Positions 34,853 to 43,561 of a stretch of DNA of 64,000 bases are shown piece by piece. The notes below the pieces were generated by a model. The model had not been told where the DNA came from. It saw only the letters and a list, made by a program, of their open reading frames with translations, and did not search any database. The number at the start of each line of letters is the position of its first letter. Position 1 is the stretch's first letter. The DNA is from Cupriavidus numazuensis (GTDB taxonomy: Bacteria; Pseudomonadota; Gammaproteobacteria; Burkholderiales; Burkholderiaceae): the NCBI RefSeq assembly GCF_905397435.1, contig NZ_CAJPVI010000013.1:98370-162369 (forward strand), given 5' to 3'. The position numbers were made by a program, and so were the translations under genes.

Positions 34853-35644
34853 TCAGCCCGGTGTATTCAACAGCCGAAGAATCTCGGCATGCACACGGGC
34901 ATCGCCACAAGCGACGACGGCCCCGCCATGCTGAGGATCGCCGCCGGTCCAGCTGGTCATGATGCCGCCGGCGCCCTCGACGATCGGGATCAGGGCCTGC
35001 ACGTCATACGGCTGCAGGCCCGCTTCGACCACCGCGTCGACCTGGCCTGCGGCGACCATGCAATAGCCGTAGCAATCGCCGCCGTAACGCTGCATGCGCG
35101 CGGCGCGTGCCACGCGCTGGAACGCGTCCCACTGTTCGCCGGATTCGAACATGTCCGGCGTGGTGCAGAGCAGCTTGGCTTCCGACAGCGCCGCGCAGGG
35201 ACGCACCTGCAGCGGATTTCCATTGAGCCAGGCTCGCTCGCGGTCACCGGAAAAACGCTCGCGCGTGAAGGGCTGGTCCATCACGCCGAGCACCGGACGC
35301 TGGCCATCATTGAGTGCAATCAGCGTGCCCCAGAGCGGCAGCCCGGTAATGAAGGCGCGCGTGCCGTCGATCGGATCGAGTACCCAATGGAGCGGGTCGG
35401 TCCCGGTAATCCTTTGCTCTTCTTCGCCAAGGATGCCGTGGGTGGGATACGTGCTTCGGATCAGGGCGCGCATCGCCAGTTCCGCTTCCCGATCGGCCAC
35501 AGTGACGGGGTCGAAGCGGGCGGTACCTTTGTCGACCACGCTAAGCGGGGCGCGAAAATAGGGAAGCGTCACGGCACTTGCCGCATCGGCCAGGCGACCG
35601 GCGAAGGCGAGATATTCGGACTGCTGGTCGGCGTGCATTGACAT
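34853..35644 (-). CDS. hisN: Histidinol-phosphatase, inositol monophosphatase family
   Basis: A 263-residue Mg-dependent phosphatase of the IMPase fold. Metal-binding motifs are GILGEEE (about residue 70) and DPIDGTRAF (about 90), and the second site GGDCYGYCMVAAGQVD is the variant seen in HisN-type histidinol phosphatases. Converges with the helicase gene, eight bases from its stop. Alternative activity as a general sugar- or inositol-phosphatase cannot be excluded. Confidence 0.82.
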   Translation of the reverse strand: MSMHADQQSEYLAFAGRLADAASAVTLPYFRAPLSVVDKGTARFDPVTVADREAELAMRALIRSTYPTHGILGEEEQRITGTDPLHWVLDPIDGTRAFITGLPLWGTLIALNDGQRPVLGVMDQPFTRERFSGDRERAWLNGNPLQVRPCAALSEAKLLCTTPDMFESGEQWDAFQRVARAARMQRYGGDCYGYCMVAAGQVDAVVEAGLQPYDVQALIPIVEGAGGIMTSWTGGDPQHGGAVVACGDARVHAEILRLLNTPG

Positions 35645-35734
35645 TACGGTGTGCCTGCTGTGGCGAGAAGGGAAGGGCGTCCATTGTAGCGGGCAGCATG
35701 CCGCCTGCTTGCACGCGCACCGGTCGGGGCATGT

Positions 35735-36073
35735 CTAGTCCTGCCGCCGCCCAAGTGGACCCGGCAGCATCTTGAGCCCGACCCACAGCGCACCGATGAC
35801 CACATTGACCGGCACGCTGAGTACGCCCGGCACATAGAACAACGCCGATAGCGCAGGTGCGCGAAGCCCCAGCTCCACGACACCGCCGGCGGCGGACAGG
35901 ATCACGCCACACCAGAGCCAGCGCCGCATGTAGGTCAGCAGCCAGTGCGCGTGCGCCTTGTTGAAATGCCAGGCCATGGACCGCTCGGCCAAATTGCCGC
36001 GACTGGCGTCCCTGAACAGCCAGTTGAAAAAGAAATAGCGATATAGCAGGGTGCGAAAGGCCAACTCTTGCAT
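35735..36073 (-). CDS. Small membrane protein of unknown function
   Basis: A 112-residue protein with two hydrophobic segments (WLWCGVILSAAGGVVELGL and YVPGVLSVPVNVVIGALWVGL) after an aromatic-rich, basic N-terminal third (LYRYFFFNWLFRDASRGN). AAAGGA precedes the ATG. No family recognised. It lies 90 bases upstream of hisN on the same strand and may share its transcript. Confidence 0.6.
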   Translation of the reverse strand: MQELAFRTLLYRYFFFNWLFRDASRGNLAERSMAWHFNKAHAHWLLTYMRRWLWCGVILSAAGGVVELGLRAPALSALFYVPGVLSVPVNVVIGALWVGLKMLPGPLGRRQD

Positions 36074-36420
36074 GACTCATCCTTTGGCCACAACCAGCAG
36101 CGCAGAGGACGGCTCACTCTGGCATTCAGAGGGTTGTACCTACAGAATCCAGCCTACCAAAAAGTCGGCGGGTATGGGCAATGACGCTTGATAGCCAGTT
36201 TCTGCCCGCTTCTGTTTGCACCAATGTGGTGACGCCAAGCGAAGGGCAGGTCGGCGAATTGGCACATTGGGATATGGTGCGATCTACCGTTCGCTCGATG
36301 TAGTGGGCCCCGGTAGTTTCTTCACCTACACTTAGTTCGCTCGAGAGCCCTGAACGGCGCTCCTGAGGCCGCCCGCGCGCCGGGCAGATGCCGAGCCAAA
36401 TCCAGCCTTGCCGATGAGCG
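36074..36420. other. Intergenic region without recognised feature
   Basis: These 347 bases separate divergent genes. One antisense frame of 126 codons spans it and the start of the MFS gene, but it has no ribosome binding site or recognisable domain. The composition is slightly less GC-rich than the flanks. I see no repeat or clear promoter. Confidence 0.4.
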
Positions 36421-37713
36421 ATGAACATGCCGGCCGCTACTGGTGGAACGGGTTCCGAGGGCAGTGACCGAACCCTGCTGTACTTCGGTTGGCTGACCCT
36501 GTTCATCTATCTGGCAACGCCGGCCGGATACCTGATCGATATCCAGACGTCGTACCTGCTCAAGAATGAGCTGCATGCGTCGGCGACACAGATATCGACA
36601 TTCCGGCTGCTGACGGGCATACCGGTCTATCTGGCGTTCGCGTTCGGGCTGGCGCGCGACCATTGGAACCCGCTGGGATTGCGGGATCGCGGCTTCTTCC
36701 TGATCTTTGCTCCGGTCACCGCGGCGGCATGCATTGGCATGGCGTTGTCAGGCTTTTCATTTGAAGGACTGGCCGTCGGCATGCTGCTGGCCATGCTGTC
36801 GTCCCGATTCGTTGCCGCGGCCTACCAGGGACTGGTCGCGCTCGTGGGCCAGGAGAAGCTTATGTCGGGGCGCCTGAGCGCGCTGCTGAACGTCGTCAGT
36901 TCCGTCCCGGTCGTTGCGGGAGCGTTCGCTTCCGGATACGTCTCTGACCATCTCGCCGCGAGTCAGGCCTTCTTTCTGGTGGCGGCGTTCAATGTATTGA
37001 TTGCCGTATTGGCGCTCTGGAAGCCCGAGTCCGTCTTTGGCCATGCCTACGAGAAACCGGAAGCCAGAGGCGGGGACTTTTTCGCAAACGTTCGGCGACT
37101 GGTTCGGCATCGGGCCGTCTATCCGGCGGTCCTTATCTGTTTTCTGTGGAACTTTGCGCCGGGAGCTGCCACGCCTCTGCAGTTCTACCTGACCAATGAG
37201 CTGCACGCATCGGATTCCGTCTACTCGTACTACAACGGGATCTTTGCCCTCGCGTTTATCCCGACATTCGTACTGTATGGCTATCTCTGCAAGCGGGTCT
37301 CGCTGAGCAAGCTGCTGTGGTGGGGCACGATCGTTGCGGTGCCGCAGATGATTCCGCTGGCCTTCATTCATTCCGCCAACCTGGCGCTGGTATTGGCGGC
37401 ACCGATCGGGCTGATGGGCGGCATCGCCACCGCGGCGTATCTCGATCTCGCGATGCGGTCGTGTCCGCCAGGCCTGCAAGGAACCCTGATGATGCTGGTC
37501 GATGGTGTGTTCGCGCTGTCGGCGCGTGCCGGCGATCTGCTGGGCTCATGGATCTACAACAGCGGTGCGGCGCAGGGATTTACTTACTGTGTGATTGCGA
37601 CCACCGTAGTCTATGCACTGATACTGCCGTTGATCGCGCTGGCGCCGAAGGAATTGATTGCTACCAGGGATGGTGAACCGGGTCCGGAGGTCGATGCCAG
37701 GGGCGGAACGTGA
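36421..37713 (+). CDS. MFS transporter, BT1/folate-biopterin-like
   Basis: A 430-residue permease with about twelve hydrophobic segments. The first region YLIDIQTSYLLKNELHAS and the repeated element in the second half (FYLTNELHASDSVYSYYNG) show the internal duplication of BT1/AAA-type major facilitators, where an NELHAS-like element follows helix 1 and helix 7. The region RFVAAAYQGLVALVGQ is also typical. Substrate unknown. Monocistronic by spacing. Confidence 0.75.
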   Translation: MNMPAATGGTGSEGSDRTLLYFGWLTLFIYLATPAGYLIDIQTSYLLKNELHASATQISTFRLLTGIPVYLAFAFGLARDHWNPLGLRDRGFFLIFAPVTAAACIGMALSGFSFEGLAVGMLLAMLSSRFVAAAYQGLVALVGQEKLMSGRLSALLNVVSSVPVVAGAFASGYVSDHLAASQAFFLVAAFNVLIAVLALWKPESVFGHAYEKPEARGGDFFANVRRLVRHRAVYPAVLICFLWNFAPGAATPLQFYLTNELHASDSVYSYYNGIFALAFIPTFVLYGYLCKRVSLSKLLWWGTIVAVPQMIPLAFIHSANLALVLAAPIGLMGGIATAAYLDLAMRSCPPGLQGTLMMLVDGVFALSARAGDLLGSWIYNSGAAQGFTYCVIATTVVYALILPLIALAPKELIATRDGEPGPEVDARGGT

Positions 37714-37828
37714 CCCGCGAAACCTGGTTTTGTTGAAGTCCCGCGACGCGCGCGGAAGCAGGGCCGCTATGGATTCAGCGATCCACGAGCTATACTCCGC
37801 GCTCCACAACTAACGGGTAATGATCGAT

Positions 37829-38293
37829 ATGGTCGCAACAACCAAGGCAACGCCTGAGAAGAGCGCTGTCGCAAAGAAGAAGCCTGTCGCCAGGAAAATC
37901 GCTGCACCGACGAAGAAGGCCAGCGTGCTGGCACGTGAAGCCCAGGCAGCGAAGAAGCGCCTGCTGAAGCTGCGCGCCGACACGAAGAAGGCGATCGAAG
38001 CGGCAAAGCGTGAGATTGCCCAGGCTGTAGACGCCGCAAAGTCTGCACTGCGTTTTGAGAAGCAAGCCGCCAAGGAAAAGCTCGCGGCGAAGAAGGCCAA
38101 GGCTACTGGCGCCAAGAAGGCAACGGCGAGCAAGACCGCTGGCAAGAAGGCCGCCCCGAAGAAGGCCGCGCCTGCAAAGGCAGCCGTGAAGGCTCCGCGC
38201 AAGGCAGCAGCGACGCCTGCAGCGAAGAAGCCGGTAGCGGCGAAGAAGGTCTCGCGCAAGGCAGCTGTCGCAGCGCCGGCGGTTTCCGCCTGA
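37829..38293 (+). CDS. Histone H1-like nucleoid protein
   Basis: About 154 residues, almost entirely Lys and Ala. The C-terminal half consists of AKK/KKAAPKKAAP-type repeats like eukaryotic H1 tails and bacterial AlgP/Hc1-like proteins, while residues about 40-95 could form one long amphipathic helix (REAQAAKKRLLKLRADTKK). It probably binds DNA non-specifically. The start could be ATG 37820 or 37829; no strong Shine-Dalgarno sequence separates them. The next gene starts about 90 bases downstream. Confidence 0.85.
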   Translation: MVATTKATPEKSAVAKKKPVARKIAAPTKKASVLAREAQAAKKRLLKLRADTKKAIEAAKREIAQAVDAAKSALRFEKQAAKEKLAAKKAKATGAKKATASKTAGKKAAPKKAAPAKAAVKAPRKAAATPAAKKPVAAKKVSRKAAVAAPAVSA

Positions 38294-38385
38294 TTTTTGC
38301 CCCGCCGACTGGTTTGACTGGTTCGGACCAGTCGGTTGAAACAGGGGCGCGCGCGGATGACGCGCAAACCAGTACGACAAGATTG

Positions 38386-38883
38386 ATGCACGACACCGAC
38401 GACGCTCACTCGGAGCACGAATCCTCTGCCATCCATGAGCCCCGACTCTGGCGGGACAAAGGTTGGACGGCCCGCGTGATCAAGAACGAGGACGGCGATG
38501 GCTGGGCCGTCGAGATGATCCGCGACGGCAGCGCCGAACCGGCGCTGGTCGGCCCCTGGACCATGGGGAGAAACAAGGTCGATCCGAAGCCGCTCGATGC
38601 CACGGCCCATCAGACGCTGGTCAAGACCGCGGCCGAAGTGATCCGGCGGCATGAGCAGCAGTTGCATGCCCAACTCAACAAGCAGTGCAGCATCGAGACC
38701 GAATCGGGAAGCCTGACGGTCAGGCTGGTGGTCACGCCGGATGAGTTCGAGCCTTTCGGCACGCTGACAGCCGTGGATCCTTTTGGGGATGTCATCGCCA
38801 TGGTGAAGGTGCCGCCCGACTTCAAGCTGACGCGCGCGCGTGCGGAGCGCTGGGCAGCCGACGGATTCGGCAGGATCCAGTAG
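38386..38883 (+). CDS. Conserved hypothetical protein
   Basis: A 165-residue soluble, acidic protein from ATG 38386; the frame opens earlier (38314) but the upstream part is low-quality sequence just after the H1-like gene. Visible pattern: a beta-rich first half (WTARVIKNEDGDGWAVEMI), a helical middle with charged residues, and a beta-rich end (SLTVRLVVTPDEFEPFG). No domain recognised, no membrane segment. A hairpin follows the stop. Confidence 0.6.
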   Translation: MHDTDDAHSEHESSAIHEPRLWRDKGWTARVIKNEDGDGWAVEMIRDGSAEPALVGPWTMGRNKVDPKPLDATAHQTLVKTAAEVIRRHEQQLHAQLNKQCSIETESGSLTVRLVVTPDEFEPFGTLTAVDPFGDVIAMVKVPPDFKLTRARAERWAADGFGRIQ

Positions 38884-38891
38884 CGCTTCAT

Positions 38892-38908
38892 GCGGTCCCA
38901 AGGACCGC
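38892..38908 (+). terminator. Hairpin after the hypothetical gene
   Basis: GCGGTCC (38892-38898) and GGACCGC (38902-38908) form a perfect 7-base stem with a 3-base loop, nine bases after the stop. No T-run follows. Confidence 0.45.
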
Positions 38909-38927
38909 AACGCGGCGAAGGGTACTG

Positions 38928-38951
38928 AAAAAGGGCGGAGCGCCTCCGCCC
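38928..38951 (-). terminator. Rho-independent terminator of fpr
   Basis: GGGCGGAG (38933-38940) and CTCCGCCC (38944-38951) form an 8-base stem with loop CGC. Read on the minus strand it is followed by five T, so it ends transcription of the ferredoxin-NADP reductase gene; it can also act for the plus strand. Confidence 0.85.
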
Positions 38952-38976
38952 TCTTGATGAACCGATAGCAGCCGAC

Positions 38977-39747
38977 TTAGCCGACAAATGCCTTTTCGAG
39001 CACAAAGTGCCCGGGATGGCTCATATTGCCCTCGATAAATCCGCGCTCATCCAGCATGGCGCGGACTTCCTTGAGCATGTCCGGGCTTCCGCACAGCATG
39101 ATCCGGTCGTCTTCCTTCGAGAAGGACGGCATATCGAGGCGCTCGAACAGTTCGCCGGTTTCGATCAGCTCGGTAATGCGGCCGCGGGTGTGGAAATCCT
39201 CGCGCGTGACGGTCGGGAAATACACCAGCTTTTCGCGGACCAGGTCGCCCAGGTGTTCGTGCTGCGGCAGGTGTTCCGAAATCAGTTCGCGATACGCCAG
39301 TTCCTCCACAAAGCGGCAGGTATGGGTCAGCACGATCTTGTCGTAGCGTTCATACACTTCCGGGTCGCGGATGATCGACAGGAACGGCGCCAGGCCGGTA
39401 CCCGTGGCGAGCAGCCACAGGGTCTTGCCAGGCAGCAGGTTGTCGACCAGCAGCGTGCCGGTCGGCTTCTTGCCGACGAAGATCTGGTCGCCTTCCTGCA
39501 GGTGCTGCAGGCGCGAGGTCAGCGGACCGTCCGGTACCTTGATGCTGAAGAACTCCAGGGTCTCTTCGTAGTTGGCGCTGGCGATGCTGTAAGCGCGAAG
39601 CAACGGGCGGCCATTGACTTCGAGACCGACCATGGCGAACTGGCCGTTCTCGAAGCGGAAGCCCGGGTCGCGCGTGCACGTGAAGCTGAACAGCGTGTCA
39701 GTCCAGTGGTGAACGGAAAGTACGGATTGCGGGTTGAGATTGCTCAT
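38977..39747 (-). CDS. fpr: Ferredoxin-NADP+ reductase
   Basis: A 256-residue FAD enzyme that exchanges electrons between NADPH and ferredoxin or flavodoxin. FAD-binding motif RAYSIASANYEE, the region LLATGTGLAPFLSIIRDP for NADP binding, and the C-terminal MLCGSPDMLKEV and HFVLEKAFVG match bacterial subclass Fpr exactly in length and order. Single gene with its own terminator. Confidence 0.93.
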   Translation of the reverse strand: MSNLNPQSVLSVHHWTDTLFSFTCTRDPGFRFENGQFAMVGLEVNGRPLLRAYSIASANYEETLEFFSIKVPDGPLTSRLQHLQEGDQIFVGKKPTGTLLVDNLLPGKTLWLLATGTGLAPFLSIIRDPEVYERYDKIVLTHTCRFVEELAYRELISEHLPQHEHLGDLVREKLVYFPTVTREDFHTRGRITELIETGELFERLDMPSFSKEDDRIMLCGSPDMLKEVRAMLDERGFIEGNMSHPGHFVLEKAFVG

Positions 39748-39882
39748 CGAAAAAGCGCCGGAGGGAGCACCTTAGGCGTAAAAGTAGCAAGAATGCGGAG
39801 ATCGCCGAATATTAGCGCGAATCGGGGCGAGCTTGCTGCAGAGCCTTCGGCAGCCATTCCGCCACAAGGGGCATGTTCCCGA

Positions 39883-40881
39883 TCACTCTGCCTGGATGTT
39901 CGCTTCCTTGACGACCTTTCCCCACTTGGCCAGGTCCGACCGGATCAGCGCCGCATAGTCTTGCGGCGTGCCGCCCTGGATGTCGATGCCCGCAGTCTCC
40001 AGCTTGGCCCGGACTTCCGGCAGCTTCAACGCGGCGTTGATCTCGGCGTTGAGCTTTGCCACGATGTCCTTCGGCGTGCCGGCCGGCGCGAGGAAGCCGC
40101 CGTTGGTGCTGGCGTCATAGCCCATCAGGCCCTGTTCTTCGGCTGTCGGTACATTGGGCAGGGCCTTTGAGCGCTTGCGTGTCGATACCGCGAGTGCTCG
40201 GACATTGCCGGACTTGACCTGCTCCTGGATCGCACTGAGGGTGTCGATGTACAGGACCGTACGGCCGGCAATCAGGTCGGGATGGGCGGCGGACGAGCCC
40301 TTGTACGGCACCAGCAGCACGGGCGCACCGCTGACCATGCGGAACATTTCCGCCGCCATCTCCTGCGCGCTGCCGCGGCCCGAGGTGGCCACCTTGGCCT
40401 CGGCCGGATTCGCCTTCATCCACGTGACGAGTTCGGGCACTGTCTTCACTGGCAGCTTCGGGTAGGCCGCGAACACCAGCGGAATCTCGTGGGTGTAGAC
40501 GATCGGCTCAAAGCTCTTTTCCGGGTCCCAGCCGAGGTTCTTGAACAGGAACTTGTTGATGTTGTGGCTGCCACCGACGATACCGATCGTATAGCCGTCG
40601 GGCTTGGCGTTGGCCAGCACGGCGGTGCCGAGGTTATTGGAGGCCCCCGGGCGGTTTTCGACGATAAAGGGCTGGCCGAGCTTTACCGAAAGCTTTTCCC
40701 CGACCACGCGCGCAATCAGGTCGATGCCGCCGCCGGCCGGTGCCGGGACGATGATCGTGACCGGGCGGGTCGGATAGTTCTGTGCGGCCGCCGCGCCCGT
40801 CGCAGTGACAAGGGCGACGCAGCCTGCCAGGGCGCCGATCAGCGTGGTGAGCGTGGTGAATTTCGATGTGGTGATGCGCAT
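39883..40881 (-). CDS. Bug-family periplasmic solute-binding receptor
   Basis: A 332-residue tripartite-tricarboxylate-type receptor (TctC/Bug). Signal peptide LIGALAGCVALVTATGAAA, then the family opening NYPTRPVTIIVPAPAGGGID, ENRPGASNNLGT, and the C-terminal segment KLPEVRAKLETAGIDI. GGAGACACCCC precedes the ATG. No TctA/TctB membrane genes are near, as is common for Bug proteins in this family. Last gene of the operon with SDR, FAH-family hydrolase and 2-hydroxyacid dehydrogenase, so it probably captures the organic acid used by that route. Confidence 0.92.
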   Translation of the reverse strand: MRITTSKFTTLTTLIGALAGCVALVTATGAAAAQNYPTRPVTIIVPAPAGGGIDLIARVVGEKLSVKLGQPFIVENRPGASNNLGTAVLANAKPDGYTIGIVGGSHNINKFLFKNLGWDPEKSFEPIVYTHEIPLVFAAYPKLPVKTVPELVTWMKANPAEAKVATSGRGSAQEMAAEMFRMVSGAPVLLVPYKGSSAAHPDLIAGRTVLYIDTLSAIQEQVKSGNVRALAVSTRKRSKALPNVPTAEEQGLMGYDASTNGGFLAPAGTPKDIVAKLNAEINAALKLPEVRAKLETAGIDIQGGTPQDYAALIRSDLAKWGKVVKEANIQAE

Positions 40882-40968
40882 GGGGTGTCTCCGTCTGGAT
40901 GCTGGTCAACTCGTGTCAACTCTGGTGGTGCCCCGGGGATGCGATGCCCCGGGGACGCTGGATTCCCG

Positions 40969-41727
40969 TCAGCCGCGGCCGACGAATGGCATGGCGCTGG
41001 CCATGACCGTCATGTTCAGCACATTGGCGTCCAGCGGCAGCGATGCCATGTGGCGCACGGCATTGGCCACGTGCCGCGCTTCCATCATCGGCTCCGGCGC
41101 CGTCGTGCCGTTTGCCTGCAGCACGCCGCGCGTCATGCGTTCCGACAGTTCGGTCAACGCGTTGCCGATGTCGATCTGGCCCGCGGTAATGTTGAAGGCC
41201 CGGCCATCGAGCGCCAGGGCCTTGGTCAGGCCGCTGACGGCGTGCTTGCTCGCGGTGTAGGGCGCCGTGAACGGACGCGGCGTGTGCGCGGAGACCGAGC
41301 CGTTGTTGATGATGCGTCCGCCCTGCGGGGACTGGCGACGCATCAGGCCGAAGGCGGCCCGCGCGCACAGAAACACGCCGGTCACGTTGGTGTTGATGAC
41401 GTTGAACCACTTGTCCAGCGGCAGTTCGTCCATCGGGACGGCGGGTGCATTGACGCCGGCGTTGTTGAACAGCATGTCGAGCCGCCCGAATTCGCGCTCG
41501 ATCGTGTCGAACAGGCTCTGCACGCTGGCGGGGTCCGTGACGTCGGTCGGTACGGCCAGTGCGGCCTGTCCACGCGCAGCCGCTTCGGCGGCCAGCGTTT
41601 GCAGCGGATCGGCTCGGCGGCCGGCAAGTACGACCGTCCATCCGTCGTCGAGAAGTGCCAGCGCAGTCAGCCGGCCCACGCCACTGCCAGCGCCCGTGAC
41701 AAGTGCGATTTTTCGGGAAGTATTCAC
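40969..41727 (-). CDS. SDR-family oxidoreductase
   Basis: A 252-residue short-chain dehydrogenase. Cofactor loop TGAGSGVG near the N-terminus with RR after strand 2 ([10 protein letters not shown], favouring NADP), the NNAG motif, and catalytic Ser and YTASK (Tyr-x-x-x-Lys). Length and order are normal. It lies between the Bug receptor and the FAH-family gene in the operon and presumably oxidises or reduces the shared carbon skeleton. Confidence 0.88.
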   Translation of the reverse strand: MNTSRKIALVTGAGSGVGRLTALALLDDGWTVVLAGRRADPLQTLAAEAAARGQAALAVPTDVTDPASVQSLFDTIEREFGRLDMLFNNAGVNAPAVPMDELPLDKWFNVINTNVTGVFLCARAAFGLMRRQSPQGGRIINNGSVSAHTPRPFTAPYTASKHAVSGLTKALALDGRAFNITAGQIDIGNALTELSERMTRGVLQANGTTAPEPMMEARHVANAVRHMASLPLDANVLNMTVMASAMPFVGRG

Positions 41728-41790
41728 TGTGTTCTCCGGATTGCTGTTGGGTGTTCTTTTTTCAATGCGCAGGATTGGAAGCGGCCGGGG

Positions 41791-42471
41791 CTAAGTCACG
41801 ACCAGCGAGATTTCGCCGATGCCCGTGACGCTGGCATCCATCACATCGCCGCGCTGCAACGGGCCTACGCCCGCGGGCGTGCCGGTGAAGATCAGGTCGC
41901 CAGCCATCAGCGTGACCGAGCGCGACAGCATGGCGATCAGGTCCGGCACTGGCCAGATCAGGTCGGACAGGTCGGCACGCTGACGCACTGTCCCGTTGAC
42001 CGCCAGCCGGATTTCGCCTTGGCGCGGATGGCCGAGCGTGGCAGCAGGCACGATCGGACTGCACGGTGCCGAATGATCAAAGGCTTTCGCCGGTTCCCAC
42101 GGGCCGCCAAGCCGCTTGGCTTTCTGCTGCAGGTCCCTGCGCGTCATGTCGAGGCCCACGGCATAGCCCCAGATATGGGAGCTCGCCTGAGCCGGATCGA
42201 CATCGCGTCCGCCACGCCCGATGGCGACGACGAGTTCCACTTCATGGCAAAACTCTTCGGTGCCAGGCGGGTAGGGCAGCACGCCGCTTGCCTCAGACAC
42301 GGCGGTGGCCGGCTTCATGAACCACGCGGGCATTTCCGTCGGCGCGGGCTCGTTGGCGGCCCAGCGGTAGTTGCGCCCGATGCAGAAGATCCTGGCGATC
42401 GGAAACCGCGCACGACTGCTGGCCACAGGTACCGAGGCTGGCGCCGGCGCGGGCAGAACGAATTCCATCAC
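41791..42471 (-). CDS. Fumarylacetoacetate hydrolase family protein
   Basis: A 226-residue single-domain FAH-family enzyme. Segments RIFCIGRNYRWAANE, FMKPATAVSE, the metal ligands in EFCHEVELVVAIG and GYAVGLDMTRRDLQ, and FTGTPAGVGPL match fumarylpyruvate/acylpyruvate hydrolases. It is distinct from and much shorter than the fumarylacetoacetase at 2988-4298. Operon position between SDR and 2-hydroxyacid dehydrogenase suggests C-C cleavage or decarboxylation of a keto acid. Confidence 0.9.
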   Translation of the reverse strand: MMEFVLPAPAPASVPVASSRARFPIARIFCIGRNYRWAANEPAPTEMPAWFMKPATAVSEASGVLPYPPGTEEFCHEVELVVAIGRGGRDVDPAQASSHIWGYAVGLDMTRRDLQQKAKRLGGPWEPAKAFDHSAPCSPIVPAATLGHPRQGEIRLAVNGTVRQRADLSDLIWPVPDLIAMLSRSVTLMAGDLIFTGTPAGVGPLQRGDVMDASVTGIGEISLVVT

Positions 42472-42500
42472 GGCGCTCCTGAGTGGATGTGTTTGTCAGC

Positions 42501-43454
42501 TCAGGTCGTCAGGCTCATGGCAGGGCGCTTGCCGGCGAGCCCCTCGGCCACGCTGTCCAGCACCATCCGGATCATGGCTGCGCGGGTTTCCCACGTGGCA
42601 CTGGCGCGATGCGCCTGCAGCGTCGTGCGATCCGACTGGCGCAGGGCCAGCGGCACGCGCGGTTCGTCCACGAAGACATCGAGGCCAGCGCCGGCAATAC
42701 GGCCGGCCTCGATGGCCTGTGCCAGGTCGTCTTCATTGACCAGGCGCCCGCGTGCCACATTGATCAGGAAGCCGCGCGGTCCCAGTGCGTCGAGGACGGC
42801 GCCGTTCACGATGCCTTCGGCCTTGTCGGCCGCCGCGCACAGCACCAGCGCATCGCTGTGGCGTGCGAGGTCGATCAGGTCGGGCACGAACTCGTGCGGC
42901 AGATCGTCCATGCGTCGCAGGTCGGTGTAGCGGATCGGGCAACCAAAGGCAGCGGCCCGCGTGGCGACCGCGCGGCCTACGCGGCCCATGCCGACGATGC
43001 CGACGCGCATGCCGCTGAACCGGCGCGCAAGCGGAATGGCCGACGGTTGCGGAAAGCGTTCCCACTGGCCGTCGCGGACAAAGCGGTCGCCCGCGCAGAT
43101 GTTCCGGCAGGCGGCAATCAGCAGGCCGATGGCCAGGTCGGCCACGTCCTCGGTCAGTGCACCGAGCGTGGCGGTGACCGGCAACCCGCGCTCGCGGCAA
43201 TAGGCCAGGTCCACTGCGTCGGTGCCCACGCCGTTGACGGCCACTACCTTCAGCGCCGGCAACTGTTCCAGCATTGCCCGGGAAATCCCAGTGTGCCCGC
43301 CGGTGATGACGGCCTGGATGGCCGTGCCGTGCTCCTTGAGCCAGGCGGCCTGGTCCTCGACCTCGAACAGCTTGTGCACTTGGTAAAGCGCGGCCAGTTC
43401 GTCATTGGCGGCGGGAATCAGGATGGGATTCAGTTGCAGGATGTGCGGCTTCAT
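42501..43454 (-). CDS. D-2-hydroxyacid dehydrogenase
   Basis: A 317-residue NAD(P)-dependent enzyme of the glyoxylate/hydroxypyruvate reductase group. NAD-binding GMRVGIVGMGRVGRAVA, catalytic Arg region INVARGRLVNEDDL, and Glu in DVFVDEPRVP are present. In place of the usual His of the His-Glu pair near the C-terminus the segment is LQAHRASATWETRAAM, where the His is preserved. First gene of the operon, 107 bases from the divergent HTH-citrate synthase. Confidence 0.88.
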   Translation of the reverse strand: MKPHILQLNPILIPAANDELAALYQVHKLFEVEDQAAWLKEHGTAIQAVITGGHTGISRAMLEQLPALKVVAVNGVGTDAVDLAYCRERGLPVTATLGALTEDVADLAIGLLIAACRNICAGDRFVRDGQWERFPQPSAIPLARRFSGMRVGIVGMGRVGRAVATRAAAFGCPIRYTDLRRMDDLPHEFVPDLIDLARHSDALVLCAAADKAEGIVNGAVLDALGPRGFLINVARGRLVNEDDLAQAIEAGRIAGAGLDVFVDEPRVPLALRQSDRTTLQAHRASATWETRAAMIRMVLDSVAEGLAGKRPAMSLTT

Positions 43455-43499
43455 GGGCTGTCTTCGTCGGCTGGAATGTAGAACCCATGGTAGTTAATA

Positions 43500-43536
43500 G
43501 TTGATTGTCAATGCAATATTGATATATAAAATCAAC
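43500..43536. promoter_or_regulatory. Operator in the AT-rich divergent promoter
   Basis: GTTGATT (43500-43506) and AATCAAC (43530-43536) are a perfect inverted repeat around a centre that also holds the palindrome CAATATTG (43514-43521). The region is strikingly AT-rich for this genome and lies between the 2-hydroxyacid dehydrogenase operon and the HTH-citrate synthase gene. A likely binding site for the HTH protein or another regulator. Confidence 0.6.
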
Positions 43537-43561
43537 ATAAATAGATGCGGAGTGAATCACC

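Noticed and set aside
36126..36506. 126-codon minus-strand frame between the small membrane protein and the MFS gene
   Set aside because: It overlaps the MFS start and shows no domain, signal peptide or ribosome binding site.
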